Assembly (NCBI GenBank): GCA_900074885.1
Contig: FJUW01000027.1
Location: 62,001-126,000 of the forward strand
Reading direction: 5' to 3'
Source of the DNA: Rhynchosporium graminicola
Lineage: Eukaryota; Ascomycota; Leotiomycetes; Helotiales; Ploettnerulaceae
DNA: 64,000 nt
Every line of letters begins with the position of its first letter. Positions within the stretch are counted from its first letter, which is position 1. The notes beneath the pieces were generated by a model that was not told the origin of the DNA, searched no databases, and was given only the letters and a program-made list of their open reading frames with translations. This document shows, piece by piece, positions 39,228 to 49,200 of the stretch. Position numbers and translations under genes: made by a program.

Positions 39228-39935
39228 TCAAGGCGGTACTTCAACGGTTGCCCTCGATGCAATGTCATATGCTGCCTTCTTAGCCTCCTCTTCCATCGAC
39301 TTTCTTACTGCATTGAATCTCAATTGATTGAAGTCATATTCCACAAGCTTCAGGCAGATTTGAACACTGCACTTTTCGACATTTGACGAGGTCTTGGTGG
39401 TTGATGCGGTAGCTTCGAAGTTATACGCCTTGATTTGCGCCTTGATTGATTTTGTGGCTTCATCGTAGGTATAGTAGATGATTTGCGTGGCAAATCTGCT
39501 ACTCTCGCAAGCGGATGATGTCTTGACGAGGACCTGGGCCAAGGCGAGAGTGAACTGTTGGAGTCTTTCCCCCAGAACTGCTGGCAGGTTTTGCCCCTGG
39601 AATGCCTGAGTGAGCAAGTCGAATCGGAGATTGTGTCTATCTAGAATGATTTTCTTGTCGACAGTGGAGGTGCGTGCTCTTGACAGCCAAGTAGCTTTGG
39701 TTCCGACAATCAAGTCGAATGCCAAGATTTGAAAGTTGACTTTGGCCATGTGATCGTCGTCGCTGATCTCAGTCGACTCAATCTTCTCTTGTAGAGCAAT
39801 CGCGATCATATTTGATATGAAAGAAGTACTGTCCTGCATATCCGACACCAGGCTGTTCAGAATGGCTTTGGTAGCTTCGTCGGGGTTTGGAGGGAAGTTG
39901 ACGAAATGCATGGTTGGAATGAGGTCGTCAGCCAT
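39228..39935 (-). CDS. Small cytosolic protein, intronless member of the island's paralogue family
   Basis: A 235-residue protein starting at the first ATG (39935; MADDLIPTMHFVNFPP). The open frame extends 15 codons upstream, but only to a TTG. Like the two larger paralogues it opens with a strand and turn (HFVNFPP, residues 10-16), then two long helices, a Trp-Leu pair (83-84), a long helix (about 105-135), a strand pair (YYTYDEATKSIKA) and a strand followed by a C-terminal helix. It has no signal peptide and no membrane segment. Unlike the others it has no intron at either conserved site. It is transcribed away from the subtilisin gene across a shared 699-bp upstream region. Function unknown. 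The helix/strand order recalls Cyt/Evf-fold pore-forming proteins, which is inference only. Confidence 0.82.
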   Translation of the reverse strand: MADDLIPTMHFVNFPPNPDEATKAILNSLVSDMQDSTSFISNMIAIALQEKIESTEISDDDHMAKVNFQILAFDLIVGTKATWLSRARTSTVDKKIILDRHNLRFDLLTQAFQGQNLPAVLGERLQQFTLALAQVLVKTSSACESSRFATQIIYYTYDEATKSIKAQIKAYNFEATASTTKTSSNVEKCSVQICLKLVEYDFNQLRFNAVRKSMEEEAKKAAYDIASRATVEVPP

Positions 39936-40634
39936 GTCGAACTTATCGTTGAATTTGAATTGAGAGGACTTGACAAACAACTTGACAGAAGGTCTCTCAG
40001 TACAGGAGAAGTGGTTTGGAGGGTGACGTGAAGTACTGGAGTCTGGGTTCTGTGTTTAGTCCTTCCTCTGGGATGGAGCAAATCTTTCTTCATACGTAAC
40101 TACCAACACGACAAGCCGTAGAGCACTCTCCTCCAGCACATTCCGATAAGAAAGCCACCACAATAAGGGCCAGCAGACAGGGACTTCATGAGAACTTGTC
40201 ACATTGTTACTGCAGTTCTTCAAAAACTAATGCAGAGATTCCGCAATCGGCTGATATACGCGAGGTGGCAAGCTGTGGGGTAGCTGAAAATAAGTGAGTG
40301 CATTTTTAGGTCTTGGCAATAAGCTGTACACACTCTACAGGTTAGATCTTACACAGAGCCGAATTTGATGCATCAATTTATTTGAGAAGGTGGCATGAAG
40401 TCAGGAGCTAGGCCCTCCGCCCAGATCAGGATTTGAGCTCAACTAAGCTTAGTACCCGTACATAGAATTCGACTTCATACTAGATTCAACTAAAACTTGA
40501 AACCGGTATTTAAGTCTTGACTTTACTCCACTCAACCCAGCACAACTAAAGACGATTTTGGGTCACATTGAATCAAAACATTTTCGCATACTATTTATCG
40601 AATATTGTGAAGCCCTCTTCCCTCCATAAACATC
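39936..40634. promoter_or_regulatory. Divergent intergenic region between the small-protein gene and the subtilisin gene
   Basis: 699 bp between two start codons facing away from each other, long enough for two promoters and possibly shared control. The subtilisin side has a TATA-like tatttaag at 40506-40513, about 120 bp before the start codon. No open frame of note. Confidence 0.5.
40506..40513 (+). promoter_or_regulatory. TATA-like box of the subtilisin gene
   Basis: The sequence tatttaag, about 120 bp upstream of the ATG, is followed by a pyrimidine-rich stretch. It is a weak signal judged by position and sequence only. Confidence 0.4.
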
Positions 40635-42694
40635 ATGTCGAAACCAATCACAGTAAACGGGAATGTGCTTGTTGTCGCTGAGGAGGCAACTTCACTTCAC
40701 GCCCGCTTTACAAATTACCTGTATATCAAGGGCCGCGGCGCCATCACCACGGAGCAAAAGCGTCAACTCGCCAGTGTTGGTGTCACAATCTTCGAATACA
40801 TTGGTGAAAACACATACATCTGTCGTTATTTGCCTGAGGATCTCACTCCTATTCGGGCTTTGGACTTTGTGGAACATGCCAACGTCTTCCCAAATCGTCT
40901 CAAAACATCTCCTTACTTGGATAATGCCATCAAAGCCGATGAACAAAATGCTACCGCGGCTCTCTACAAGATCAACGTGATTCTTCACAAAGGTGAAAAT
41001 GCAACAGATGAGTTCGTCGAAAACCTTGTTGGGGTTGCTGGAATCGATCGAAATGAACTTTCTGTCGATCACAACATCATTCAAGTCACAGCTACAGCCG
41101 AATCGATTGCCAAAATCGGGAAGCTCGACGCTGTTCAATCTATTCAGGAGTTCATCCAGAATGCAGTACACAACAATCTCGCTCGGAAGGATCTTCAGGT
41201 ACCTGACGGGACGGGAACAGTCGCTGGCCACATGTACGAAGGTAGTGACCAGATAATTGCCGTTGCCGATACTGGATTTGATCTTGGTGATGAGAATAAT
41301 ACGCATCCTGCATTTGAAGGTCGAGTTCTAGCTCTCCTTTCCGAAGGTCGCAGTTCTACTTCGGGCAAGAAGAATGACTTTGAAGGTCATGGAACGCACG
41401 TCGCAGGATCTGTCCTAGGAGACGGTCACTCGAAGACAATGGGAGGGAGTATCCGAGGAACAGCTCCCAAGGCGAAGCTTGTTTTTCAATCTCTGTCGAA
41501 GGAACAGGTAGAGAACCAAAAGCCACAGCTGTATACGCCACCCAATCTCTGGGATCTCTTTATCACTCCTTACGAGTCTCTCAATGCACGCATCGCAACC
41601 AACTCGTGGGGTCCAAATTGGCGAGGGGCAGGTTCTCGACAAGTTCCATACAACTCCGATGCTGGGGCTATTGACCGTTTCATGTGGCATCACCCGGATC
41701 GTAAGTAGCATTTCCAAGTTTCCTCCTTATGAATTAGAAAGTTATCTAACTTCTATTTTTATTTTCAGATGTCATATTGTTCTCGGCTGGAAATGACGGA
41801 GCTGAACCTTCAACGACTTCTGCCCACATTGGTGGCAATAGTGCAGCGAAGAACAGCATTTGCGTTGGAGCAACAGAGTCCAGTCGGGGTTCTAGTAATT
41901 ACCGCTATGAGCGCCTCCCGGCAGCTGGGAACCCTCAACTCGTCGCTGCGTTCAGTTCAAGAGGGCCCACGTTTGAAGAAAGACTTAAGCCCGATGTGGT
42001 AGCACCGGGAGTGGCAATATTGAGCGCTGCATCCCGCGATGAGTCCGTCAATGACATAAGACGCAACAAATTTGGGGTCACCGACGATAAGCTCTGGATG
42101 TTCAGCTCCGGGACAAGCATGGCAACTCCTTTGGTTGCCGGATGCTGTGCGGTGCTTCGTGAAGCGCTTGCCAAAGCAGGCTTGCAGAAGCCGAGTGCAG
42201 CTCTCATCAAGGCGCTGCTAGTCAATGGTGCTGTGGATCTACACGTACCCAGAGAGCAGCAGGGGTTTGGCCGTGTTGACCTGCAAAACTCGCTTATGTC
42301 TGTCGAGAAGCAGACTGACGGAATCAACGGCTTGGCAGACTCAAGCAATAACTCAGCCATGACACTCGAGGAAGGTGAGGTGTGGCTCCACACAATCACC
42401 GTGCCGCAAACTGTCACATCTGGCTTCTTGAAGGTCACGCTGGCTTATTCCGATCGACATGGCCCTGCATTGCAGAATAACCTGTGCTTGAAAGTCCAGG
42501 TTCACGAGGTTGGCGGCGACACTGTTATTGAAAAGCGGGGGAACGAACATTTGAGAGCTGAGAACAACGTCGAGCAAGTCAGCTGTCCGCTTTCTGCCGG
42601 TTCAACAGTAGTTGTTACCGTCGTCGCGGAGAGAATTGCCCGGCTCGATGATTCGCAATCATTTTCTGTTGTGTGGGCAGTGTATCAGCTTTAG
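40635..42694 (+). CDS. Intracellular subtilisin-like serine protease (S8 family)
   Basis: 663 residues, two exons (40635-41700, 41769-42694) with a 68-bp intron (gtaagt...ttttcag, phase 1). Residues about 100-175 look like an I9-type propeptide/chaperone region. The catalytic domain follows: Asp212 in AVADTGFD, His252 in FEGHGTHVAG, oxyanion Asn364 in SAGNDGA and Ser472 in SSGTSMATP, so the triad is complete. Residues about 535-663 are strand-rich, like the jelly-roll domain of KP-43-type subtilisins (LKVTLAYSD motif). The N-terminus has no signal peptide, so it should act in the cytosol, unlike most fungal subtilisins. It lies between paralogous small-protein genes, divergent from one and convergent with the next (220 bp apart). 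It probably cleaves one or more of them. This is inference from HET-Q2-like fungal systems. Confidence 0.95.
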
Positions 42695-42914
42695 TATATC
42701 GCGTTACATACTACTTGCGTCAGAATTGCATTTGGAATTTGCCATTGAAACTGTATTGCCTGCTAAGTTGTCAATATTCTCACTCGATATTTGTGCCGTC
42801 TGAGTCTACGAGACATGTTAGATTCAAGGATTCGGTGTGATTCCTGGGTCCTTCTTCAACCCCACACTTGATGCGTTCAGATGACTTGTAGATTGAATTT
42901 TCGCTTTCTTGGTA

Positions 42915-43917
42915 TCACACATCGATCAGTACCGTTTGTTTGTTAACAAAATCACGCATCGCAGCAGTGTTCACTCTAACGTGGTCCGATGCTTTCCACG
43001 CTTCCATATCGAACAAGGCTTCATAATTCAAAAACTTCAAGGAGCATTTGATCCACTGTTGCTGGCCCGACTTCCCCTCGGGTATGTTGTAGAAAGATTC
43101 CGTCACCTCAAAAGCAACCAAGCGGATATCTGTCCTAGATATTAGTCCATGCGCATTCTTCTATATTGAAGAAGCACTTACAAGCTTTGATGCTATCATT
43201 CTCACTGACATATTCGTATTTTTCCATAACCAAAGTCCTCGCTTGGTTATCGCCACCGGAGGTGTCCAATGAACTCACAATCGCCATCAGAACAGGCTCC
43301 AGTGACTGGAGTAACCTTGGTGTGAGACTCACATAGCCAATTATAGCTTCGTGGATCAATGCGGCGTGAAAGTCAGAGGATTTACATTCAATTGTGCGAT
43401 CTTGAACATCATTATTGATCTGTTGCAACCTTGCGTTTTCGTAAGTAACATATCAACAGCAAGACTCGCACAAGCCACAGCAGAGCGCAACCTACCAACT
43501 AGTACTTTTCAACATTGAATACGCTGCTCTTGCCAGTTCACGACTCTGAGCTTTCATGGTGTTGGGATCCTGAGTGACCCCGCTCGGCACATTCTTGAAT
43601 ACTTCCGTCCACCATTGAAGACTAGCCCAGCTTCTGTAATGTAGCATATCATCCATGAGGCCCGCCAGGTGTGCTTTCTTCCGATCATCAAGTTCTGGAG
43701 GAAAGTTCACAAACCAGATGCTCGGGAACTGTTGAGTTATCGTCAGGGCTTGAACGCCCATGTCTGAAATGTTTGGAATGTCTTGTAGAGAGAGTTCACT
43801 CGTCGATATGGAGCCTGCTACGACCGCATTATCTTCGAGCTGGCCGGGTTTGAGATTTGGAAGGCGTGTGATACCACCCAGATCAAGAACCGACATGGAC
43901 GACGGTTTCTTGGACAT
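42915..43917 (-). CDS. Small cytosolic protein of the island's paralogue family (three exons)
   Basis: 294 residues: exons 43917-43496 (422 bp), 43429-43182 (248 bp), 43129-42915, with introns of 66 bp (phase 2, inside a Trp codon) and 52 bp (phase 1). The splice choice is supported by the gene at 47557-48554, whose first two exons have exactly the same lengths. A further 64 upstream codons are open, but the ATG at 43917 matches the paralogue. Features: variable N-terminal 65 residues, PSIWFVNFPP (65-74), two amphipathic helices, Trp141, RTIEC strand, long helix, EKYEYVSENDSIKA/YIRLVAFEV strand pair, then a strand plus terminal helix. No signal peptide, no membrane span. Convergent with the subtilisin gene. 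Function unknown. A protease-processed pore former of the Cyt/Evf or gasdermin kind is possible. Confidence 0.87.
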
Positions 43918-44221
43918 TGCGGGAAATCTTGTGGGGGAGTGTTGAAGTGTCTGAGAGAATATGGTTCTGTGAGTGAGGGAAAGCCATCGACAGGAAAGCA
44001 AATTGTGAGAAGTCCTCTGGAATTTAGCATCTTCTCTATGGCTTATCGGAGTCAGCCACGCAGGTGATGCTTTGGGCTCGTAGTAGTGGGAAATCAGGAT
44101 GCATGCCAATGCTTGGATTTGAACCTTTTCAGCTCAGACGGGAAGACGATGAGCTGAAAACAATATTTAGCTTGAATGTAGAAATTTATCCTGGCGATCT
44201 TACTTTGTGACACTAGTGCAA

Positions 44222-44340
44222 GTAGGCTGCAGGGGAGCGGCGGAGGAGGGGGGCTGATGGGGGGNNNNNNNNNNNNNNNNNNNNNNNNNNNNNNNNNNNG
44301 GGGGGGGGGATAGGGGGTTGTCCGGATTATGACTGGCGTG
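44222..44340. other. G-rich tract broken by a 35-base assembly gap
   Basis: Unknown bases (N) fill 44265-44299. The left flank is gcggaggaggggggctgatg followed by a G run, and the right flank is a G run, then atagggggttg. The gap lies between two paralogue genes, and its true length is unknown. Repeated G runs can form quadruplexes and stop polymerases, which probably caused the gap. Confidence 0.85.
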
Positions 44341-44499
44341 TTTAGAGTGTGAAAGAAATGGTAGAGAATACTACATTGCGATTTCGCAATATAATAGTGA
44401 AGAAGGCGGGATTTAGAGGGTCGTATTCTGTCAACGTCCCAGGAATGTAGGCTAGCTAGTTATTTACAGAGTCTCCTGTGATCACCGTTCAACCAACAC

Positions 44500-45398
44500 T
44501 CAATCAAGAATGTACAGTGTCCAATTGTCCAGGATGCTTCTCCCCTGTCCTAGAAGCTTTTCATTCAATCTCTGTTCTTCAAGAGCTTTCGTGTTCACCC
44601 CAGCTTCATAAAGACTTGTCGAGACTTCAAGGCTGGTTTTCGTCCCATCTTTCTTCTGAGCAAAGGTGAGAGTCAAAATGAGGATCCGGGGGGGGCCTGT
44701 AAGAGTGGAACCAGATCAGCATCCTGACACTCTTCTATGAATATTCTGAACCATAGGACTTACCTTCCTGTGTTGTCAGAGGAAGGGAAACCGAGAATCG
44801 TAAAGGCTTGATCATCTTGTCGTGAATCGACACCAATGTCTCTGAGATGTATCTCTCGATGATCTGTAGCTTTCCTTTCTGAGCCGCTGGAAGACTGGAG
44901 GAGAGAAATTCATGCGTGATCTTTTGATAGATTATTTTGTCGCTATGATAGTCACCGTGCAGCTGCTCGACTCCAGGGCTTCCACTTTCATCTCTGATCA
45001 CAAACAGCCTGAAGATTCGATGTCAGCTATCTGACCTTTGAGATGCTCAGATGCCACGTATTTTCTACTCACCAAGGTGTCTGTCTTGGAAGGAAGTCAA
45101 CGAGCTTGGCACGAAATGATGCTCGTTCCCAGCTCCGCTCCATGGAAAAGCGTTCTCTTGCATTAGAACTTCCAAGCTTTTCCTGAACTGTCCGTTCGAT
45201 CCTTGTTGCCCAAAAATACTGGCTTTTGAGGATGGCTTCCCTGGCATCTTCGGTCTCCTGCTGCAGTGGCTTATCTGGAGAGATTGGGATGAGATTAAAG
45301 ACGGTTTGGGGGTCGTTCTCTTCCTTGAATATCTTGATGAGGTCGTCGACGCTCTTTTCATTTCCGAACAAGCTGTTGATCTCGATCTCAGAAGACAT
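44500..45398 (-). CDS. Small cytosolic protein, divergent member of the paralogue family (three exons)
   Basis: 255 residues: exons 45398-45073, 45008-44764, 44696-44500, introns of 64 bp (phase 2, in the Trp codon of RQTPW) and 67 bp (phase 1). Both introns match the positions and phases in the genes at 42915-43917 and 47557-48554, which establishes kinship even though the protein is strongly diverged. The N-terminal part is shorter (32 residues before VFNLIPISPDK, the counterpart of IWFVNFPPELDD). The end keeps a strand (LEVSTSLYEAG) and helix. No signal peptide. The third exon begins inside an eight-C run on the coding strand (plus-strand 44688-44695), so a one-base length error would change the frame. 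It is divergent from the 47557 gene. Function unknown. Confidence 0.77.
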
Positions 45399-46104
45399 TG
45401 TGGAGAAGACTGATGTAGAAACGAGTCTAATGATGTGGTTTTCGTCTATTCAAAAAGGTGGTTGGCAACTAAGGCTCTGAATATTGATTAAAAAGGCAGA
45501 TATCAGGACTATATGCTTTACACCTTTGAGTCACTTGTGGAGACGGCCTGATATGTTTCGCCAACAATACTGAGATGTAGGTTACATCCATTGGACGGTG
45601 TTTCGGTTTAGTTGACATATCGGTTGCATTAAGCGAGGAATTCATGGACTTGGCATCCGGTCCACACCGCTCTACACTAAGACATGCATCCCATAGACTC
45701 AGCTCTGTCAACAAGCCACAAGCCCATTATTGAACCGGTACTCAGTTTGCCTAACATCCGCCTATCTATCTCGCGCCTTGGAGGTGCGTCGCAGCTGAAA
45801 GCGAAGAAGTGTAACGCGGGAGGGGGAGACTGGAGGTGGGGGTGACAGCGATGTGGCTAGCTGAAGCGGCAGCCAAGGAGCCTGCCTGATCAAGCCTCCG
45901 GGAAGAAGCAAAGCAATTCTTTTCACACCTGTGTATACTTGGTATTTGTGATGAATCAAAATAACCCCTAGCCTGTCTCTATCGCCGGGAGCCTCGTCAA
46001 GCGGCCAATACTCAGTCGTTTGATCAGAATCAGTCTAATTGTGGGCGAGAACCTGCTAGAACCAGTCTACAGCGTAGGGGTTTATTGATCCCAAACATCA
46101 AGTA

Positions 46105-46133
46105 TAGTCGTAGTCGTAGTCGTAGTCGTAGTC
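46105..46133 (+). repeat. (TAGTCG)n microsatellite, nearly 5 units
   Basis: A perfect hexanucleotide run in the intergenic region. Confidence 0.95.
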
Positions 46134-46323
46134 AGGAGCCGGACCGTTCAGTGGAGGAGATTGCTGGTCACTCACTCTAGTAGTAATGAAGGGAAGTATG
46201 TCTGCCAGACGCGGTCAGGCTCACTTGGGGAATTGCCGCTGAAGCTGGACCATCCCGGCTTAGAGTAGCAGTGCTCGGACAGCTCCCGACTGGATCCGTG
46301 GATGATAGAATCAATCGATTCAT

Positions 46324-46352
46324 CAGTCAGTCAGTCAGTCAATCAATCAATA
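46324..46352 (+). repeat. (CAGT)n/(CAAT)n microsatellite
   Basis: Four CAGT-type units pass into three CAAT units. Confidence 0.9.
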
Positions 46353-46368
46353 ACCTATCTCGCGTCAT

Positions 46369-46387
46369 GCCGTGCCGTGCCGTGCCG
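46369..46387 (+). repeat. (GCCGT)n microsatellite, nearly 4 units
   Basis: A pentanucleotide run just downstream of the CAGT repeat. Confidence 0.85.
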
Positions 46388-47420
46388 CACTATCTTTCCA
46401 TAAGCATGGCTTCATGTCTTAAACGAGACGAGAGATCTCCATTGAGAATGCCGGGGTTCTTCAACGCTTCCACCCTCTTGTGCCGCTTAATTGACAATGT
46501 TCCCCAAAACGAGTTACAGCTCTTGAAATGTCTCAGTGGCGTCCACATGATAACGGTTTTGACGGAAAGCTTCGTACCGTGCCGCCCAACCTTCTTCTTT
46601 GATCAGCCTTCAGCTTGGCCTGACGACACGGAGCAGATTTTGCCCTGTACAAACTAATCGAGATTTGGAACAAGACCTCTTAGCCGCTCAAGAGTTGTGG
46701 ATGTTCAAAAGATGGGCGTGGCGTTTCTTCAAGGTATGTGTGGGGCTCCGCGTAGAAAGAGCGGCCTCGAGGATCGCACGTAGCGATCAGGTAGCCTCAT
46801 CAATGTAGATCGATGTCACTTCTGTTCATCCTGCTCTTGTATTCATCATACCCAATGCGCCAAGTGTGTTCGTCTACTCGGAAGGATGAAGCTCAACCCC
46901 TCTCAATAGACGGGCAAGCTACAGTTCAACAACCATTTGGAGCACATGTCGATCTTGAAACCAGGCCTATCATTCGAATTCTATGCTTCGGAGGACATTG
47001 GCCTCAAACTTGTGGCTTGCTGATCTATCTGTATTCACTAAATTTTACGAGTGTCATTTTTAAAGTTGGCGTTACTTAAGCCACGTTGAAGTATTCCCAA
47101 GCCTTGACCGGATGCACTAAGACATGTCCCGCTCGCTGAAAGAGTGCAAATTTCTCTATACATTGACCTCAGTAAGAATCTAGATCCTCCTGGATTGAAG
47201 CGGTGAAGTCATTGAGGCTGGCTGAACCCGCATGCGGAATGAGTTGGCAAGGCGCAATACGCAACTGTTCTGTACGCTCAAGAGGATTCTGTCGACGAGA
47301 CATGCGCCGGAATTTCACTATCACGGAGGAATTGGCATCAGAAGATGAACTATGCATCTTATCTCGGCGTCTTGTGGATTAGTCTTAAGCCTGACTAAGT
47401 ATGGCAGATCGAGATGGTAA

Positions 47421-47431
47421 AGATATAAAAG
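47421..47431 (+). promoter_or_regulatory. TATA box of the plus-strand small-protein gene
   Basis: agatataaaag, 127 bp upstream of the ATG at 47557, followed by a pyrimidine-rich leader typical of well-expressed fungal genes. Confidence 0.65.
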
Positions 47432-47556
47432 CTTCATCGATTTTTGACAGTCCTTGATTCTTCAGCTTTCTCTTCCACACAATTTCAACTATCTGAAATC
47501 TCTCTATCTAGATTCTTCATTTCAAAGCAGCACGACAATTCCCTCTCAAACCCAAC

Positions 47557-48554
47557 ATGTCTACAACCTTGGAGCTTGGCAAGCTTGTTAGCGTTCACCC
47601 AGGCTTAGGTGCTCAAGAACCATTGACGTTCAATGACTTTGCTTCTGTCGATGCCGACACATCCCTCTCAACGAATGATGTCGAGCCACTTCCCGCTATG
47701 GATAATAAGACAATTGCCGACAAGGCTGTTGCCGACACTGCCGAAGCCCCCAGTATTTGGTTTGTCAACTTTCCCAGCGCTCAAGCTGCTGAGCAGAAAG
47801 AACTGCTCGCAACCTACATGCAGAACGTACTCAGTTATCGCTGCTGGTCAAGTCTTGTGTGGTACACCACGGTATATGAGAGTAAGAAAATCACCAACGC
47901 GGACACTCCCGAGGGGAAGGCGGCACGAACCGCATTCGCTGCCAAGGTGGCTGCCAAACATATGAAGTTGACTCCATGGTACGTGCAAAGCGACGATTCA
48001 TCCTACACGTGAAGTGTCTGCTGATGATCTCCATAAATAGGTTGGCGGTGAACAGAGACATCAACGTCAACAAGCGTATCGAGTGCTTCACTCGAGAGTT
48101 TCACACCAAGCTGATCACCGATGTCCTCGAAGGCTTTGTCAGCGTTACCCCCTCCGTCTTGGTCACATTGGAGAAGATTCTGCTCGCTCTAGCAAAGAGC
48201 AATGGGCAGAGCAGCGGTAACTCAGAGACCAAGACTATTGTCTGTGAGCGTTACGAGTATCTCAAGGAGGCGAACGCGATCAGATCTTGTATGTATTGCA
48301 TGGATGCCGACGGAATCATGTCTAACGATTTTACAGACGTGCGACTTATCTCTTTTTCTGTGTCTGATTCCATGAAGGAAGTCAACAACGCTAAGAAGAC
48401 AGAGAAGAGGGTGACGTGTAACATCGAGTACAACGAGTACGAGGCCGTCTTCAATCATGATGCATGGCTGGATATCGCGAAGGAAAAAGCCGAGGAAACA
48501 AAGAAGGCCTCCAAAGCTTTTGTAGAAAAGTTCACAATTGATTGCGACCCTTAG
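47557..48554 (+). CDS. Small cytosolic protein of the island's paralogue family (three exons)
   Basis: 295 residues: exons 47557-47978 (422 bp), 48041-48288 (248 bp), 48337-48554, introns 62 bp (phase 2) and 48 bp (phase 1). PSIWFVNFPS sits at 65-74 and the split Trp at 141, exactly as in the gene at 42915-43917, with no length change over 141 residues. It then has KRIECF, a long helix (about 155-185), the strand pair CERYEYLKEANAIRS/YVRLISFSV, a strand (RVTCNIEYNEYEAVF) and a Lys/Glu-rich terminal helix ending in IDCDP. No signal peptide or membrane span. It has its own TATA box and leader. The relation to the 42915 gene is that of an inverted duplicate. Role unknown. See the cluster finding for the protease-activated effector idea. 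Confidence 0.88.
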
Positions 48555-49200
48555 AAGTAAGAGAGAGAGTTTCGTCCGGGGGTGATCTCGGGAAAGAATC
48601 TAAGGAATTGATTGGATGGATGGATATCTTTGGGATGATTATGACCGGAATTGAATAATATATACGCTCGTTTCAACATCAAGTAGTGTTTGTCAGTCTC
48701 TGAAACGAAGTTTCTATATGCACTTCTTTCAGTTTTGCATTATGAAGTGATTTAATTACCTGTTTTCACACTGAGTATTTTGATCAGCTCTCACTTTCTA
48801 AAGACTAAGAATTAAATGAATTAATCTGATTACCTGTCTTAACTTCTAACAGTAATCAAACCCAAGCAGTATTTATTTATTTTCGCGATACAGGGTAGCG
48901 CTTATTATGATTGGCTGCGGCAGTGGCATACACCCCACATTGCTAAAGAAAGCATTACACTACCAATATTTCCATCCAAAGTACTGGAAAAGACTTCCAA
49001 ACCTATGAAATTAAATCATTATAAATTATAATACAATAAGCCAATCTATTCGACTGCCATTGCCACTTCTCGAAGCATTAAAGCAATGGCTCACGTTGAA
49101 CATTGAGTTTCGCGTTGTCGTTTGTCGTCTGCCACGCCGATAAATGCCAGTTTTATGGCGGGTTTTAGTGAATACATATCTCAACTTACAATTAGACTTT
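48555..49200. other. Right-hand spacer of the gene island
   Basis: AT-rich but with normal CA/TG content and no gene seen. It ends where the RIP signature begins. At 49203-49210 and 49221-49228 there is an 8-bp inverted repeat (ttcacggg...cccgtgac-type arms), which may be the end of a mobile element. Confidence 0.45.

Larger units (their letters stand above)
45399..47556. other. Gene-free stretch with simple repeats
   Basis: No frame here shows codon use, introns or homology that I trust. The longest candidates (46271-46657 plus, 47169-47357 minus) are short and match nothing known to me. The latter opens with ATG and a Ser-rich start and could be a small or truncated gene. Three short tandem repeats lie at 46105-46133, 46324-46352 and 46369-46387. 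Base composition is normal, without RIP. Confidence 0.5.

Noticed and set aside
39857..40093. Possible extra 5' exon for the intronless paralogue
   Set aside because: The frame is Ser/Thr/Pro-rich and out of frame with the gene, and I found no convincing donor-acceptor pair; the ATG at 39935 gives a complete protein.
40692..41306. Long open frame on the minus strand opposite the subtilisin gene (204 codons)
   Set aside because: It lies fully inside the first exon of a gene with unmistakable catalytic motifs, and its translation has no recognisable features. It is a shadow of the coding strand.
46271..46657. Open frame of 128 codons on the plus strand
   Set aside because: It runs through two microsatellites, has no similarity that I recognise and no splice or promoter support.
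46813..47079. Short frame with RPIIRILCFGG, recalling the RILCFGDS start of SGNH hydrolases
   Set aside because: The catalytic Ser block does not follow and nothing downstream fits the family, so the likeness is too short to call even a pseudogene.
47169..47357. 62-codon minus-strand frame with an ATG and Ser-rich start
   Set aside because: It is too short to judge, without a promoter signal or recognised motif. It is mentioned only as a possible gene in the intergenic entry.
39228..48554. Firm assignment of the small proteins as gasdermins
   Set aside because: The subtilisin neighbour argues for it, but the alternating long helices and few strands do not look like a gasdermin N domain. The name is kept as a hypothesis only.
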